A stretch of DNA of 24,383 bases from Sphingobacterium sp. UBA4616 (GCA_002386525.1 DGIS01000019.1:1-24383); one strand, 5' to 3'. Shown: positions 8,616-17,371, numbered from the stretch's first letter. Notes: generated by a model not told the origin, from the letters alone. Made by a program: numbers and translations.

Positions 8616-9140
8616 TTATTCTTTATACAGATCCACTAAGCCTTCTGGCAATTCAACTTCAATAATCTCCTCTTCGCCATCAATACCTAAGATCAAATCG
8701 TCCGAAAGTGGGAACATCAGCTCCTTGCCATCCATATCTACGGTAGCAACAAATTGTTGTGGAAACTCCTGAACATCTGTTATTCTCCCCAGTTCACCAT
8801 GGTTTTCATCAATTACTAAAAAACCGATTAAATCCGTATATCTAAAATCATCTGGATCACGCTCCGGCATTTTATCATTGGAAAGATATAGCTTTTTACG
8901 TACAAGTATTTGAGCCTTATCAATATGATCCACATCCTCGAATGTCACATAAGCGGTACTGTTCTTTTGAAATTTGATGGCGTCAACAAAATAAGGAACA
9001 AGCTTTTTGTTCACTTCCACGAAGACGACATCCATATCCAAACTCTCGTATTCTTCGAATTCAAAAAATAGCTGTACTTCTCCTTTAAGCCCTCTTGTTT
9101 TGCTGATATAACCGATGTAAAAGCTTTGATCAATAGTCAT
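8616..9140 (-). CDS. rimM: Ribosome maturation factor RimM
   Basis: Assists late maturation of the 30S subunit (16S rRNA 3' domain) by binding ribosomal protein S19. At 174 residues it has normal length and two domains: an N-terminal RimM barrel (residues 5-90, with FYIGYISKTRGLKGEVQLFF containing the GxxxkxxGlkGEv motif) and a C-terminal PRC-barrel (about 95-170, with LIGFLVID, GELGRITDVQEFP and the ending EVELPEGLVDLY). It follows rpsP on the same strand, a classic pairing, but a strong terminator sits in the 118-base gap. The usual next gene, trmD, is absent, and a lipoprotein gene occupies its place. Confidence 0.96.
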   Translation of the reverse strand: MTIDQSFYIGYISKTRGLKGEVQLFFEFEEYESLDMDVVFVEVNKKLVPYFVDAIKFQKNSTAYVTFEDVDHIDKAQILVRKKLYLSNDKMPERDPDDFRYTDLIGFLVIDENHGELGRITDVQEFPQQFVATVDMDGKELMFPLSDDLILGIDGEEEIIEVELPEGLVDLYKE

Positions 9141-9205
9141 ATTTTCGTATTTAGCAATTAGATGTAAGACATGATAATGGCAAACTATAGCCTATAGGCT
9201 GTTTC

Positions 9206-9237
9206 AAAAAAAGCCGGCTCAAGGTTGAGTCGGCTTT
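9206..9237 (-). terminator. Intrinsic terminator between rpsP and rimM
   Basis: On the minus strand a 13-bp stem with one mismatch (AAAGCCGACTCAA / TTGAGCCGGCTTT, CC loop) runs straight into seven T. It lies 21 bases after the rpsP stop and 65 bases before the rimM start, so it should attenuate readthrough into rimM. Confidence 0.88.
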
Positions 9238-9258
9238 CTCGAATACTTTATGAAAGAA

Positions 9259-9780
9259 TTAACCTTCAGTTTCTTCTGATGCAGGAGCTTCAGTCTCTTC
9301 AGCAGGAGTTTCTTCCGCTACAGGAGCATTTTTAGCAGCTACAGCAGCAGCTTTTTCTTCTTTTTTCTTAGCTTCAGCAGCTAAAGCAGCATTTCTAGCA
9401 TCAGCTTTAGTTTGTGCTAAACCATCTTTTTTACCAGAGATTCTTGCATCATTAGCTTCAGTCCAGGCTGCAAATTTAGCTTCAGCAGCAGCTTCATCAA
9501 AAGCACCTTTTTTCACACCACCTTGCAAGTGTTTTTTGTAAAGAACACCTTTGTAAGAAAGGATAGCGCGAGCTGTGTCAGTCGGTTGAGCACCTTTGTT
9601 CATCCAGTCCAAAGCTTTTTCAAAATCCAAAACGATCGTTGCTGGATTAGTGTTTGGGTTGTAAGAACCAATACGTTCAATGAATTTACCGTCACGTGGA
9701 GCGCGAGAATCCGCTACGACTACGTGGTAAAAAGGACGTCCTTTTTTACCGTGTCTTTGCAATCTGATTTTAGTTGCCAT
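9259..9780 (-). CDS. rpsP: 30S ribosomal protein S16 with long C-terminal extension
   Basis: Structural protein of the small ribosomal subunit, binding 16S rRNA. Residues 1-84 are the S16 core ([42 protein letters not shown], written here in part as [13 protein letters not shown] and [14 protein letters not shown]). Residues 85-173 form an extension: a helical Ala/Lys-rich stretch (about 95-150), then an acidic Glu/Pro/Ala tail ending [12 protein letters not shown]. The total of 173 is about twice the 80-90 of typical S16; such tails are common in Bacteroidetes. The gene has an exact -7 promoter element, a leader with a GC hairpin, and its own terminator, so most transcripts are probably monocistronic. 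Confidence 0.97.
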   Translation of the reverse strand: MATKIRLQRHGKKGRPFYHVVVADSRAPRDGKFIERIGSYNPNTNPATIVLDFEKALDWMNKGAQPTDTARAILSYKGVLYKKHLQGGVKKGAFDEAAAEAKFAAWTEANDARISGKKDGLAQTKADARNAALAAEAKKKEEKAAAVAAKNAPVAEETPAEETEAPASEETEG

Positions 9781-9808
9781 TTTTTAATTTATTTTATGTA
9801 TTCAACAT

Positions 9809-9837
9809 ATCCCCCGAGCTTCATACTAGAGGGGGAT
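9809..9837 (-). promoter_or_regulatory. Hairpin at the 5' end of the rpsP leader
   Basis: ATCCCCC and GGGGGAT pair as a perfect 7-bp, mostly GC stem around a 15-base loop, in otherwise AT-rich DNA. The stem begins 1 base downstream of the -7 element, so it lies at or straddles the likely transcription start. It could protect the 5' end, regulate translation, or be an operator for a DNA-binding protein. The sequence alone does not decide. Confidence 0.45.
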
Positions 9838-9838
9838 G

Positions 9839-9846
9839 CAAAGATA
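9839..9846 (-). promoter_or_regulatory. Bacteroidetes -7 promoter element for rpsP
   Basis: Minus-strand TATCTTTG matches TAnnTTTG exactly. A TTTA that could serve as a weak -33 element lies about 19 bases upstream. It sits 59 bases before the rpsP start codon. Confidence 0.65.
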
Positions 9847-10145
9847 GTTATTTTTTTCTATTCATAAACATAATTTTATAAACTTCGCTGAAAATGACAT
9901 CCTTAACACCTTGAACACCCCTTTTAGAACAGATCTCATTGCACCAGCTCTGCCGTCAACACCTAAAGTAATGTGTACAGCTGTTGGCTTCGCCCGAAGG
10001 CAACACCTACTCATATTACGACACCAGTATATATCATAAAACAACAATTTGGTTAATAAATAAGAATCAAATTAAGTCTGCTTTCTCAATTAAAATAATC
10101 TTCCCCATTTTTGCCAATTCACTTTTTACTTTCTACCTTCATTCT
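9847..10145. other. Divergent intergenic region between rpsP and addA
   Basis: Contains no gene I can support. The central part (about 9900-10010) is visibly richer in G+C than the flanks and includes an 11-bp stem with one G-G mismatch (TGTTGGCTTCG / CGAAGGCAACA, 9982-10005). Both strands have short open frames through it, neither recognisable. A weak addA promoter may lie at its right edge: TTTG (10110-10113), 20 bases, then TACCTTCA (10134-10141, 6 of 8 matches), which would make addA nearly leaderless. Confidence 0.4.
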
Positions 10146-13100
10146 ATGAAATCCGTTGCGCCATTAAAAATACTAAAAGCTTCAGCCGGTTCGGGGAAAA
10201 CCTTTAGCTTGACTTTACATTATCTCACCCTTCTCCTATCCAACGAGAATAGCTACAAGGAAATTTTGGCGGTGACATTCACCAATAAGGCAACTGCCGA
10301 AATGAAGGAACGTATCCTATCGGTACTCCATGGCCTGGCAACAGGCCATCCTAGCCCTAAAATTGAAGATTTCAGAAAGTTATTACTGGCACAACAGCCA
10401 GGTTGGACTTCACATCTTGTGCAGGAGAAAGCTCACCGTGTTTATCGCCGTATCTTACATGATTATAGTCATTTTACGATAAGTACAATTGATGGTTTCT
10501 CCCAAAAGGTCATCCGCGCGTTTACATATGAACTTAATCTTGATGCGGCTTACAAGATTGAAATGAATGTCAATAAAGTGAAAAATGAGCTGACAGTTAT
10601 GCTCAATCAATTACTGGATGAGCGCCCCGATCTACTCGATTGGATTATAACTTATGCTGAAAAGAAGATAGCAAAAAATGAAAATTGGAACTACCGTCAG
10701 CAATTAATGAGTTTGGCGAGCCTTATTTTTTCTGAAAATTTCCAGGAATTTGATAGTTATATCAACTCGGCAAACCCCAAGGAGGTTTTTAATCTCCTTA
10801 ATCTGGAGATTGAACAGAAGATAAGCGCATTTACCGAAGCGCTATCCATGACAATTGAAGCGTTTAGTGAGACATTCAAAAAATTCAACCTCACTGAAAG
10901 TGACCTGAAGGGTAAATCGCGCAATAAGATAATCTCAGCTAGCAAAACCAGTAAAAAGACGGAAAAACTCAGCGCTTCTGAAATTGCCAAGATAATAGAA
11001 AAATACCTTCTGTTAATCGACAATGAAGATGCTTTTACGGATAGTGACAAAAATATACGTCATGATCTTATGGCTGCGTTCAGCCCTATCTGGGCGTCCT
11101 TCCAAAAGTTACACGACAACCTATCTGCTTACATTGCCTATCAAGCCGTACAGAATAACCTCTATTACCTGCGTTTACTCAAAGAAATGAGCGATTTACT
11201 GACACAGTGGCGACGCGACAATGGTGCCCAGTTAATTTCCGATTCTCAGATTCTGTTAAACAAACTCGGACTTGATGAAAATAGCGACCCAACATTTATC
11301 TGGGAGAAAATCGGCAATCGCTTTAACTACTTTTTGTTTGACGAATTTCAGGATACTTCGCGCATTCAATGGAAAAACTATAGTCCGCTACTGATCAATG
11401 CATTGGCAGATGCCAAAGGTACTGTCAGCGAACACCTGATTGTAGGTGATGTTAAACAAAGCATCTATCGCTGGCGGAATGGCGATTGGCGAATTTTACT
11501 CCAACAGGTAGAACAACAAATTGTCCATGCCTTTCACTTGGACAACGATAGCAAAACAACCTTTATCGAAAACGGAAGTCTCGATACCAATTTTAGAAGT
11601 CTTCCAAATATTATTCATTTAAACAATTACCTATTTAACAGTATTCCAAAACATTTGCAACAGGTATTAAATGAAAAAGTATCCGAAAGCCTGGATGAAG
11701 AAGGCAAACAGTGGTGGGCTTCCTCAGGCAATGATAGCATGCTTGTCAAAGCGTATGAAAACAGCCAACAGGAGGTGCCTGAACATAAAAAAGGAAAACT
11801 TGACCAATTAGGTTCCATTGAGATCTCCTACATTCCCGTTGCTGATGGACGCTACAGACGAAATCAGGTTATCGAAGAATCACTTGTAAATTTATGCCAA
11901 AAAATAAGCGGATGGCTACTCGACGAACGCTATCAACCCCAACAGATCGGTATTTTAGTGCGTAGTAATTCGCAAGCCAAGTTGGTTATCCAGAAACTCA
12001 TGGATTTCAAAAAACAGCAACAGCTCACGTTTGAAGTCATATCAGGAGATGCGCTGTCGCTAGCCAGCAATGATGCCGTTTTACTACTGATCGAAACGCT
12101 GAAAGCATTAGTCTATAATTCGGAGAAACATACCATTCATAAAGCAAAGATAGTCTATCTCTATCAGCATATACAGAATAATACGACCGTTGATCAGAAT
12201 GCATGGTTAAAATTTGCCACAAATGACATCCATGAGCTTAAAGATTTTCTACCTCAAGCCTTAATTGACTCTTGGGAAATGGCACAGAAACAGCCATTGG
12301 TCCACTTGATTGAAAAGCTTATCGAAATCTACGGTTTCACAACCACGGACAATATTCACCTCCCTTACCTGCTCGCATTCAAAGATATGATCTCAACGTT
12401 TTCCACGAATGGCGAACGTGGCATTATACAATTCTTAGAGTTCTGGGAAGAAGATGGCAACCGGGCTGTACTCCCTTCCAATGGAGAAATCAATGCGATT
12501 GAGGTAACGACGATACACAAATCAAAAGGGCTGGCTTATGACGTGGTCATGATTCCATTTTGTTCATGGGATCTCGACGGCATGATCAACGGCGATTTTT
12601 GGATTGAAACATCCGAAACTCCATTTGCCCAATTGGGAAAAATTCCAATCAAATACACATCTACCGTCGGCAAATCTATATTTTTCAAACAATATTTTGA
12701 AGAGATGCTATTCAACTACATGGACGCCCTTAATACGTTCTATGTGGCAACAACCCGCGCCGTTGAACACCTTTATATTACTGCTCCGTGCTTTAAAGAA
12801 TCCGTCGACAAAAAGACAGGAGAGATTACAGGCTATGATAAGAAAGACGAATACATCAGCGATGTGCTCTTCCAAGTCTTAGAGACTCCAGAATCCCCGT
12901 TTAAACTCGAAAATAAAGTCTTATATATTGATCAGATAATCCAAAAAAGAAAAGCGAAGTTTCGAAATGACCGTATTATTTCGTTAAGCCATTATCCCAT
13001 TTCCAAAGAACTGGAAATGGCTTTAGAAAAAGCGAGTACGCGCAGTATCAATGATATTCTGATGTTGGAAAAAGCGGCACAGTATGGCATATTGGCACAT

Positions 13101-13499
13101 GATATTATGGCTCAGATTTCAAACGAAGAAGACATCCATAAACTGGTTGGCCAACTGATCCAGGAAGGTATCCTTTCCAAGGAGGAGCAGCCCTTCCTCA
13201 TGCAGGAGATCAATCAAATCTGGAAGCATCCCATCATTAATAAATGGCTTACCGGAAACTATAAGATCTGGAATGAGGCCAGTATCATTACCGCCAAGGG
13301 CGAAACCATTCGGCCGGATAAAGTCTTCACTTCCAAAGAGGAAACAATCGTACTCGATTTCAAGTTTACGCAGACAGATTATATCGGACATCAGTATCAA
13401 GTCGATAACTACAAAAAAAATCTAGAGAATCTAGGCTACAACAATGTTAGGGCCTTTCTCTATTATGCAAAATCAAATCAATTAATTGAAGTAAAATAA
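10146..13499 (+). CDS. addA: AddA-like UvrD/RecB-family helicase-nuclease
   Basis: Motor and nuclease subunit of an AddAB/RexAB-type enzyme that resects double-strand ends for RecA-dependent repair. The SF1A helicase motifs are all present: Walker A KASAGSGKT (residues 11-19), VTFTNKATAEMKERI, Walker B FDEFQD (Asp399-Asp403), IVGDVKQSIYRWRNGD, NFRSLPNI, TTIHKSKGLAYDVV and YVATTRAVEHLY. The C-terminal PD-(D/E)XK nuclease looks active: a histidine in YGILAHDIMAQI, Asp1058 in RPDKV, DFK at 1071-1073 and YQVDNY. I start at 10146 because KSVAPLKILKASAGSGKT is the normal family N-terminus; 54 upstream in-frame codons look intergenic. addB follows after 7 bases, indicating one operon. Confidence 0.93.
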   Translation: MKSVAPLKILKASAGSGKTFSLTLHYLTLLLSNENSYKEILAVTFTNKATAEMKERILSVLHGLATGHPSPKIEDFRKLLLAQQPGWTSHLVQEKAHRVYRRILHDYSHFTISTIDGFSQKVIRAFTYELNLDAAYKIEMNVNKVKNELTVMLNQLLDERPDLLDWIITYAEKKIAKNENWNYRQQLMSLASLIFSENFQEFDSYINSANPKEVFNLLNLEIEQKISAFTEALSMTIEAFSETFKKFNLTESDLKGKSRNKIISASKTSKKTEKLSASEIAKIIEKYLLLIDNEDAFTDSDKNIRHDLMAAFSPIWASFQKLHDNLSAYIAYQAVQNNLYYLRLLKEMSDLLTQWRRDNGAQLISDSQILLNKLGLDENSDPTFIWEKIGNRFNYFLFDEFQDTSRIQWKNYSPLLINALADAKGTVSEHLIVGDVKQSIYRWRNGDWRILLQQVEQQIVHAFHLDNDSKTTFIENGSLDTNFRSLPNIIHLNNYLFNSIPKHLQQVLNEKVSESLDEEGKQWWASSGNDSMLVKAYENSQQEVPEHKKGKLDQLGSIEISYIPVADGRYRRNQVIEESLVNLCQKISGWLLDERYQPQQIGILVRSNSQAKLVIQKLMDFKKQQQLTFEVISGDALSLASNDAVLLLIETLKALVYNSEKHTIHKAKIVYLYQHIQNNTTVDQNAWLKFATNDIHELKDFLPQALIDSWEMAQKQPLVHLIEKLIEIYGFTTTDNIHLPYLLAFKDMISTFSTNGERGIIQFLEFWEEDGNRAVLPSNGEINAIEVTTIHKSKGLAYDVVMIPFCSWDLDGMINGDFWIETSETPFAQLGKIPIKYTSTVGKSIFFKQYFEEMLFNYMDALNTFYVATTRAVEHLYITAPCFKESVDKKTGEITGYDKKDEYISDVLFQVLETPESPFKLENKVLYIDQIIQKRKAKFRNDRIISLSHYPISKELEMALEKASTRSINDILMLEKAAQYGILAHDIMAQISNEEDIHKLVGQLIQEGILSKEEQPFLMQEINQIWKHPIINKWLTGNYKIWNEASIITAKGETIRPDKVFTSKEETIVLDFKFTQTDYIGHQYQVDNYKKNLENLGYNNVRAFLYYAKSNQLIEVK

Positions 13500-13506
13500 T
13501 AGCACG

Positions 13507-16386
13507 ATGCAGACAGCCTTTCTAAAATTAGTAGCAACAGATATTCAAAAACGTTTTGGAAACGATCTGAGTGAGATTGCCATCGTCTTTAATAATAAAC
13601 GCCCGATTACCTATCTCAAAAAACATCTTTCTGAAGTATATGGACAGGCGATCTGGTCTCCTCAGTTTTTTACGATTCAGGAATTTTTTAGACGTTCGAC
13701 CGATGATACCGAAGCCAGTCCTTTGGCACAATTTTTCCACCTTTTTAATATCCATAATGAGTTATTGGTGATTGAAGGAAAACAACCAGAAACGTTGGAA
13801 GAGTTTTACCCAATTGCCGAAATAATACTGAGTGACTTCGGCCAGCTCGATTATGATCTTGTGCCTATTGAGCAGATCTATCTAGAACTTTATGACAACA
13901 CCAAAATCGACATTGTTTTTCAACATCTAACCCAAGAACAGCAAGGATTTATACGTCAATTTTGGCAGTCTTTTTCCATTGCTGGACATAGTGGCGTACA
14001 AGAGCGCTTTCTACAACTTTGGAAAAGACTACCTGTATTGTATAATCGATTTAAAGAAAAGCTTAAAGCAGAAGGACAAACCAACTATCCAACCATTTAC
14101 CGCGATTTAGCTGAAGGCAAGGCTACGCATCAGCAATTTGCATCATCCTACCAACATATCCTTTTTGTCGGTTTCAATGCATTAAACAAAGTCGAAGCAA
14201 AATTATTCAGACAATGGCAGGAGGAAGGCCGCGCCCTATTTTACTTTGATGCCGATGCCTATTATCTGGAAGACACCATGCAGGAGGCCGGGCTATTTAT
14301 TCGTCGAAATATTTTCCAAACAGGCTTGGTCAACGCCCTCGGCGATAGCCCGAATATTATTGGCAATAGAACTTCAACCGTAAATCTATATGCTAGCACC
14401 GGGAAGATCAGCCAAACAAAATTACTGCATGATATCCTCGAACAGCACAAGAATATGGAGGAGACGTCCGCTATTCTTCTAGCAGATGAAAATTTACTTG
14501 TCCCTTTACTGCAAAGTTTACCAGATGTAAAACCTAATATCACTACGGGCTACCCCTTGACGCAGTCTCCTATTTATGGCATACTGGATCTATGGATGGA
14601 GGTACATTTGGAGATATCACAGTTTAAAAGACGGAAACTTCCCTATCAAATCATAGAGACCTTCATAAATCATCCCCTGAGTATGGTTTCCTTGGCAGAT
14701 AAACTTCAGATTCAGAAAGAGATTGCCGACAAACAACTCTTCGAGATCACATTGGAAGAGCTTCATTTCAAAAGCTCCTTACCACAATTTTTTGTACCTA
14801 TCGAAAATTCAGCTCATTTGGTACCAGCGCTCATCCTGCTCGTCGATGATTTGTTACATAGTATCTCATCTCAAGAGCGCATCCGCCAAATTGACAACAA
14901 TCTCCTAATCGAAACAAAAAAAATCCTGAACCAGCTTTTACTAGGCTTTGAAACTGTTGCCCCGTTAAGTATCAGCTTCCAGATCGGTTTGATAAAAAAA
15001 GCCATTGCTCCCATAAATTCTGCCATAGAAGGGAACCCACTCGAAGGCATACAAATCATGGGGCTCTTGGAAAGCCGCTGTTTAAATTTTGACAACATCT
15101 ATATCCTGGGAGCTAATGAGGGTATTCTACCCAAAACATCCAATTCACCGACCTTTATACCCAATAGTCTGAGGAGCGCGTACGGTCTTCCTATATTGGA
15201 AAATCAGAATGCCCTATCGGCCTATTTGTTTTATCGTCATTTTCAATACAGTAAGGGAATACATATTTTCTACAATGGTTTAGTTGACGAAAGCTCCACT
15301 GGTGAAGAAAGCCGGTTTATCAAACAGTTAGAATTTGAAAGCAAATTTCAGTTTGACCGAAAAGTTCAACAACAGCCCATCCAATTTGCAGATAAAGCGC
15401 AAGAGATTGTTATCCAAAAGCGGGGCGAAATATGGAAAAAAATGTACGAGGACTTTATCGTTAACCAGAAAAAGATATCGGCGACCGCACTGACGACATA
15501 CCTCCAATCTCCATTACAGTTTTTCCTAAAACATATTGCCAACATTAAAGAGCCACCTTCACTCTCTCAGGAATTTGAAATGAATAAGCTCGGAACAGTC
15601 ATCCATAATGTCATGGAGGATATATTTTTACCCTTCAAAGGGAAACAGGAGTTTACATCAACACATATGCTACGCGGGCAGATAGACCGTATCGAAGCAT
15701 ATGTGACCCGAGAAATAGGCATTCAATATCAGATTGAATTAAAAGAAGAAAAGGACTTAAATAGCTTGCAGCGGATCATGCTGAAAATTGCCTCCGAGTA
15801 TGTCAAAATGTATCTCGAATATGACATCAATAACTATAAGTCATTTCGGATTATTGAACTTGAAAACGACACCGATTATATCTTACCATTCCCACTTCAA
15901 ATCAATGGAGAGCAACATCAAGTCTCACTGTACGGTATTATTGACCGTGTAGACGAGGTAGTAACACACGACGACCGTATTATCAGTAGAATTGTCGATT
16001 ACAAAACGGGCGGAGATTCGATTCTATTCAAAGAAATCGATCAGGTATTTGCTCCCAACACCGAAAATAAAGCCATGGTGCAGACGCTATTTTATGCCTA
16101 TGTATTTGAACAGAAAACAGGGAGAAAACAACTTGAACCTCATCTCTACGTTGCGCGGAAAATGCGGGAAGAGGGAACCTTATTCAGTGGTAAAGAGGGA
16201 ATATTGACCGATGAATTTCTCGCATTCCAAAAAGAGAATTTTATCAGATTCTTACGCGATATCCTACAAGAAATCTTTAATCCGGATGTTCCATTTCGGC
16301 ATAATCCGGACACAATAGTTTATCCAAGCGATCCCTATACCTTATTTTATCGAGAAGCAAGCAAATGGGCCGAAGCAGAAGAATAA
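13507..16386 (+). CDS. addB: AddB-like PD-(D/E)XK nuclease subunit
   Basis: Second subunit of the AddAB-type double-strand-end processing enzyme. The N-terminal two thirds resemble an inactivated helicase (no Walker A visible) as in AddB subunits, including MGLLESRCLNFDNIYILGANEG. The C-terminal RecB-type nuclease (about 650-930) has its motifs intact: His700 in GTVIHNVME, Asp813 in IIDRVDEV, DYK at 831-833 and MVQTLFYAYVF. The four cysteines that bind a structural Fe-S cluster in Bacillus AddB are absent: the helix before the nuclease reads TYLQSPLQFF, and the C-terminus reads VYPSDPYTLFYREA. The whole protein has a single cysteine. The stop is followed by a strong terminator shared with the converging oxygenase gene. 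Confidence 0.88.
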   Translation: MQTAFLKLVATDIQKRFGNDLSEIAIVFNNKRPITYLKKHLSEVYGQAIWSPQFFTIQEFFRRSTDDTEASPLAQFFHLFNIHNELLVIEGKQPETLEEFYPIAEIILSDFGQLDYDLVPIEQIYLELYDNTKIDIVFQHLTQEQQGFIRQFWQSFSIAGHSGVQERFLQLWKRLPVLYNRFKEKLKAEGQTNYPTIYRDLAEGKATHQQFASSYQHILFVGFNALNKVEAKLFRQWQEEGRALFYFDADAYYLEDTMQEAGLFIRRNIFQTGLVNALGDSPNIIGNRTSTVNLYASTGKISQTKLLHDILEQHKNMEETSAILLADENLLVPLLQSLPDVKPNITTGYPLTQSPIYGILDLWMEVHLEISQFKRRKLPYQIIETFINHPLSMVSLADKLQIQKEIADKQLFEITLEELHFKSSLPQFFVPIENSAHLVPALILLVDDLLHSISSQERIRQIDNNLLIETKKILNQLLLGFETVAPLSISFQIGLIKKAIAPINSAIEGNPLEGIQIMGLLESRCLNFDNIYILGANEGILPKTSNSPTFIPNSLRSAYGLPILENQNALSAYLFYRHFQYSKGIHIFYNGLVDESSTGEESRFIKQLEFESKFQFDRKVQQQPIQFADKAQEIVIQKRGEIWKKMYEDFIVNQKKISATALTTYLQSPLQFFLKHIANIKEPPSLSQEFEMNKLGTVIHNVMEDIFLPFKGKQEFTSTHMLRGQIDRIEAYVTREIGIQYQIELKEEKDLNSLQRIMLKIASEYVKMYLEYDINNYKSFRIIELENDTDYILPFPLQINGEQHQVSLYGIIDRVDEVVTHDDRIISRIVDYKTGGDSILFKEIDQVFAPNTENKAMVQTLFYAYVFEQKTGRKQLEPHLYVARKMREEGTLFSGKEGILTDEFLAFQKENFIRFLRDILQEIFNPDVPFRHNPDTIVYPSDPYTLFYREASKWAEAEE

Positions 16387-16436
16387 AAGGAACTACGGTT
16401 TGACAGGAGAGGTCAAAATAAACTTTTGTAATCAAT

Positions 16437-16492
16437 ACGTTAATATAGAAAGGGGACATTTGGTGTCCCTTTTCTATATTAACGTGCTTTTC
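16437..16492 (+). terminator. Long-stem terminator of the addAB operon
   Basis: A 22-bp stem with a single G-T wobble (16437-16458 pairing with 16464-16485) closes a 5-base loop, and a T-rich run follows on the plus strand. Its 3' arm overlaps the last codons and stop of the convergent oxygenase gene (stop at 16479-16481), so it may also end that transcript, although the minus strand lacks a T tract. Confidence 0.88.
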
Positions 16493-17348
16493 TTTTTATT
16501 GCATTATTAGCGCGACGTTTCGCTGTATTGATTTTATAGTTGAACCAATGCCCTTTGAAGATCTTTCGCATCGTATTATCAAAATGTCTTGTGATAAACA
16601 AGTTGCGCGCACCCTTCAATTTCTCGCTGATTGAATTTGCTAAAGCCCTAACGGAAATTGAATACCCTTCAGTTTCATATTGAATATAATGCCACCATCC
16701 TGCGGGCATATACAAAGTCTCTCCAGGGTGAATAACTGCCTCGTAGCCATCCAAATACTTAATCCCAGGATATTCCTCTACATTACTGTATTTTGGATTA
16801 GCAATACTATGAAAATTGTATGGCAATTTGTACATCAAATCAGATTGATCATTTGGGAAAAGCCAAATACGCTTTAACCCCTGAAATTGAGAGATAAACA
16901 CATGTGACATATCAATATCGAAATGATTACGGGTACTCGAACCTTCACCACCAAAGAACATAAATGGCAACCATTGCAATACCTTGCCACCTGTGACATC
17001 GTTATAAATAACGTCATGCTTCAGTTCAGGACGAATTTTAAGCAGATTGAACAAAAACAATCGTAACTCCGTAGGTTCTTTTGTAATCAGGTCCAAATAT
17101 TCTGCAAATGTCATATGGCCAACAGGAGCGCTCGCAGCACGGTCCATCGATTCCTCCTCTTTTCCGTAGACATCTATTTTTATATCTCCTGCAATTTCTT
17201 TAAAGTAATCATAACTCCATTTCTTCCACGCTGGACTTTCTGCACTTATAAAATCTGATATAATGACAGGAAAACCTGGTTTCAGATAATTTTTTAGGAA
17301 GTCCTCTGATCGAATGCCCGAAATTTTATCAACTTGCTTTAACTTCAC
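16479..17348 (-). CDS. Cupin-like/JmjC Fe(II)/2-oxoglutarate oxygenase with basic tail
   Basis: Predicted 2-oxoglutarate-dependent hydroxylase of the Cupin_8/JmjC group (FIH, TYW5 and ribosomal-oxygenase relatives). Metal ligands are visible as His142-x-Asp144 (RNHFDIDMSHVF) and distal His220 (LYMPAGWWHYI). Lys159 in GLKRIWLFP fits the 2-oxoglutarate-binding lysine. The substrate is unknown and may be a protein or RNA. The last 45 residues are very basic (FNYKINTAKRRANNAIKRKAR), suggesting nucleic-acid or ribosome contact. The start codon is GTG at 17348: an in-frame TAA sits three codons upstream, and the next ATG (residue 68) would cut into the fold. Exact -7 elements lie 24 and 54 bases upstream. 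Likely monocistronic. Confidence 0.88.
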   Translation of the reverse strand: MKLKQVDKISGIRSEDFLKNYLKPGFPVIISDFISAESPAWKKWSYDYFKEIAGDIKIDVYGKEEESMDRAASAPVGHMTFAEYLDLITKEPTELRLFLFNLLKIRPELKHDVIYNDVTGGKVLQWLPFMFFGGEGSSTRNHFDIDMSHVFISQFQGLKRIWLFPNDQSDLMYKLPYNFHSIANPKYSNVEEYPGIKYLDGYEAVIHPGETLYMPAGWWHYIQYETEGYSISVRALANSISEKLKGARNLFITRHFDNTMRKIFKGHWFNYKINTAKRRANNAIKRKAR

Positions 17349-17371
17349 GACTGATTAATTTTGCTTAATTA

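Noticed and set aside
9862..10047. 61-codon minus-strand frame between rpsP and addA
   Set aside because: No recognisable family, overlaps the rpsP promoter, and the opposite strand is equally open; kept only as part of a low-confidence relic or RNA finding.
9984..10145. 54-residue N-terminal extension of AddA
   Set aside because: Encoded by intergenic-looking DNA including a hairpin; the helicase Walker A normally lies within the first 20 residues.
10146..16386. Idea that the helicase-nuclease pair is a phage-defence system
   Set aside because: Motifs, gene order and size match housekeeping AddAB/RexAB; no defence, toxin or mobile genes are adjacent.
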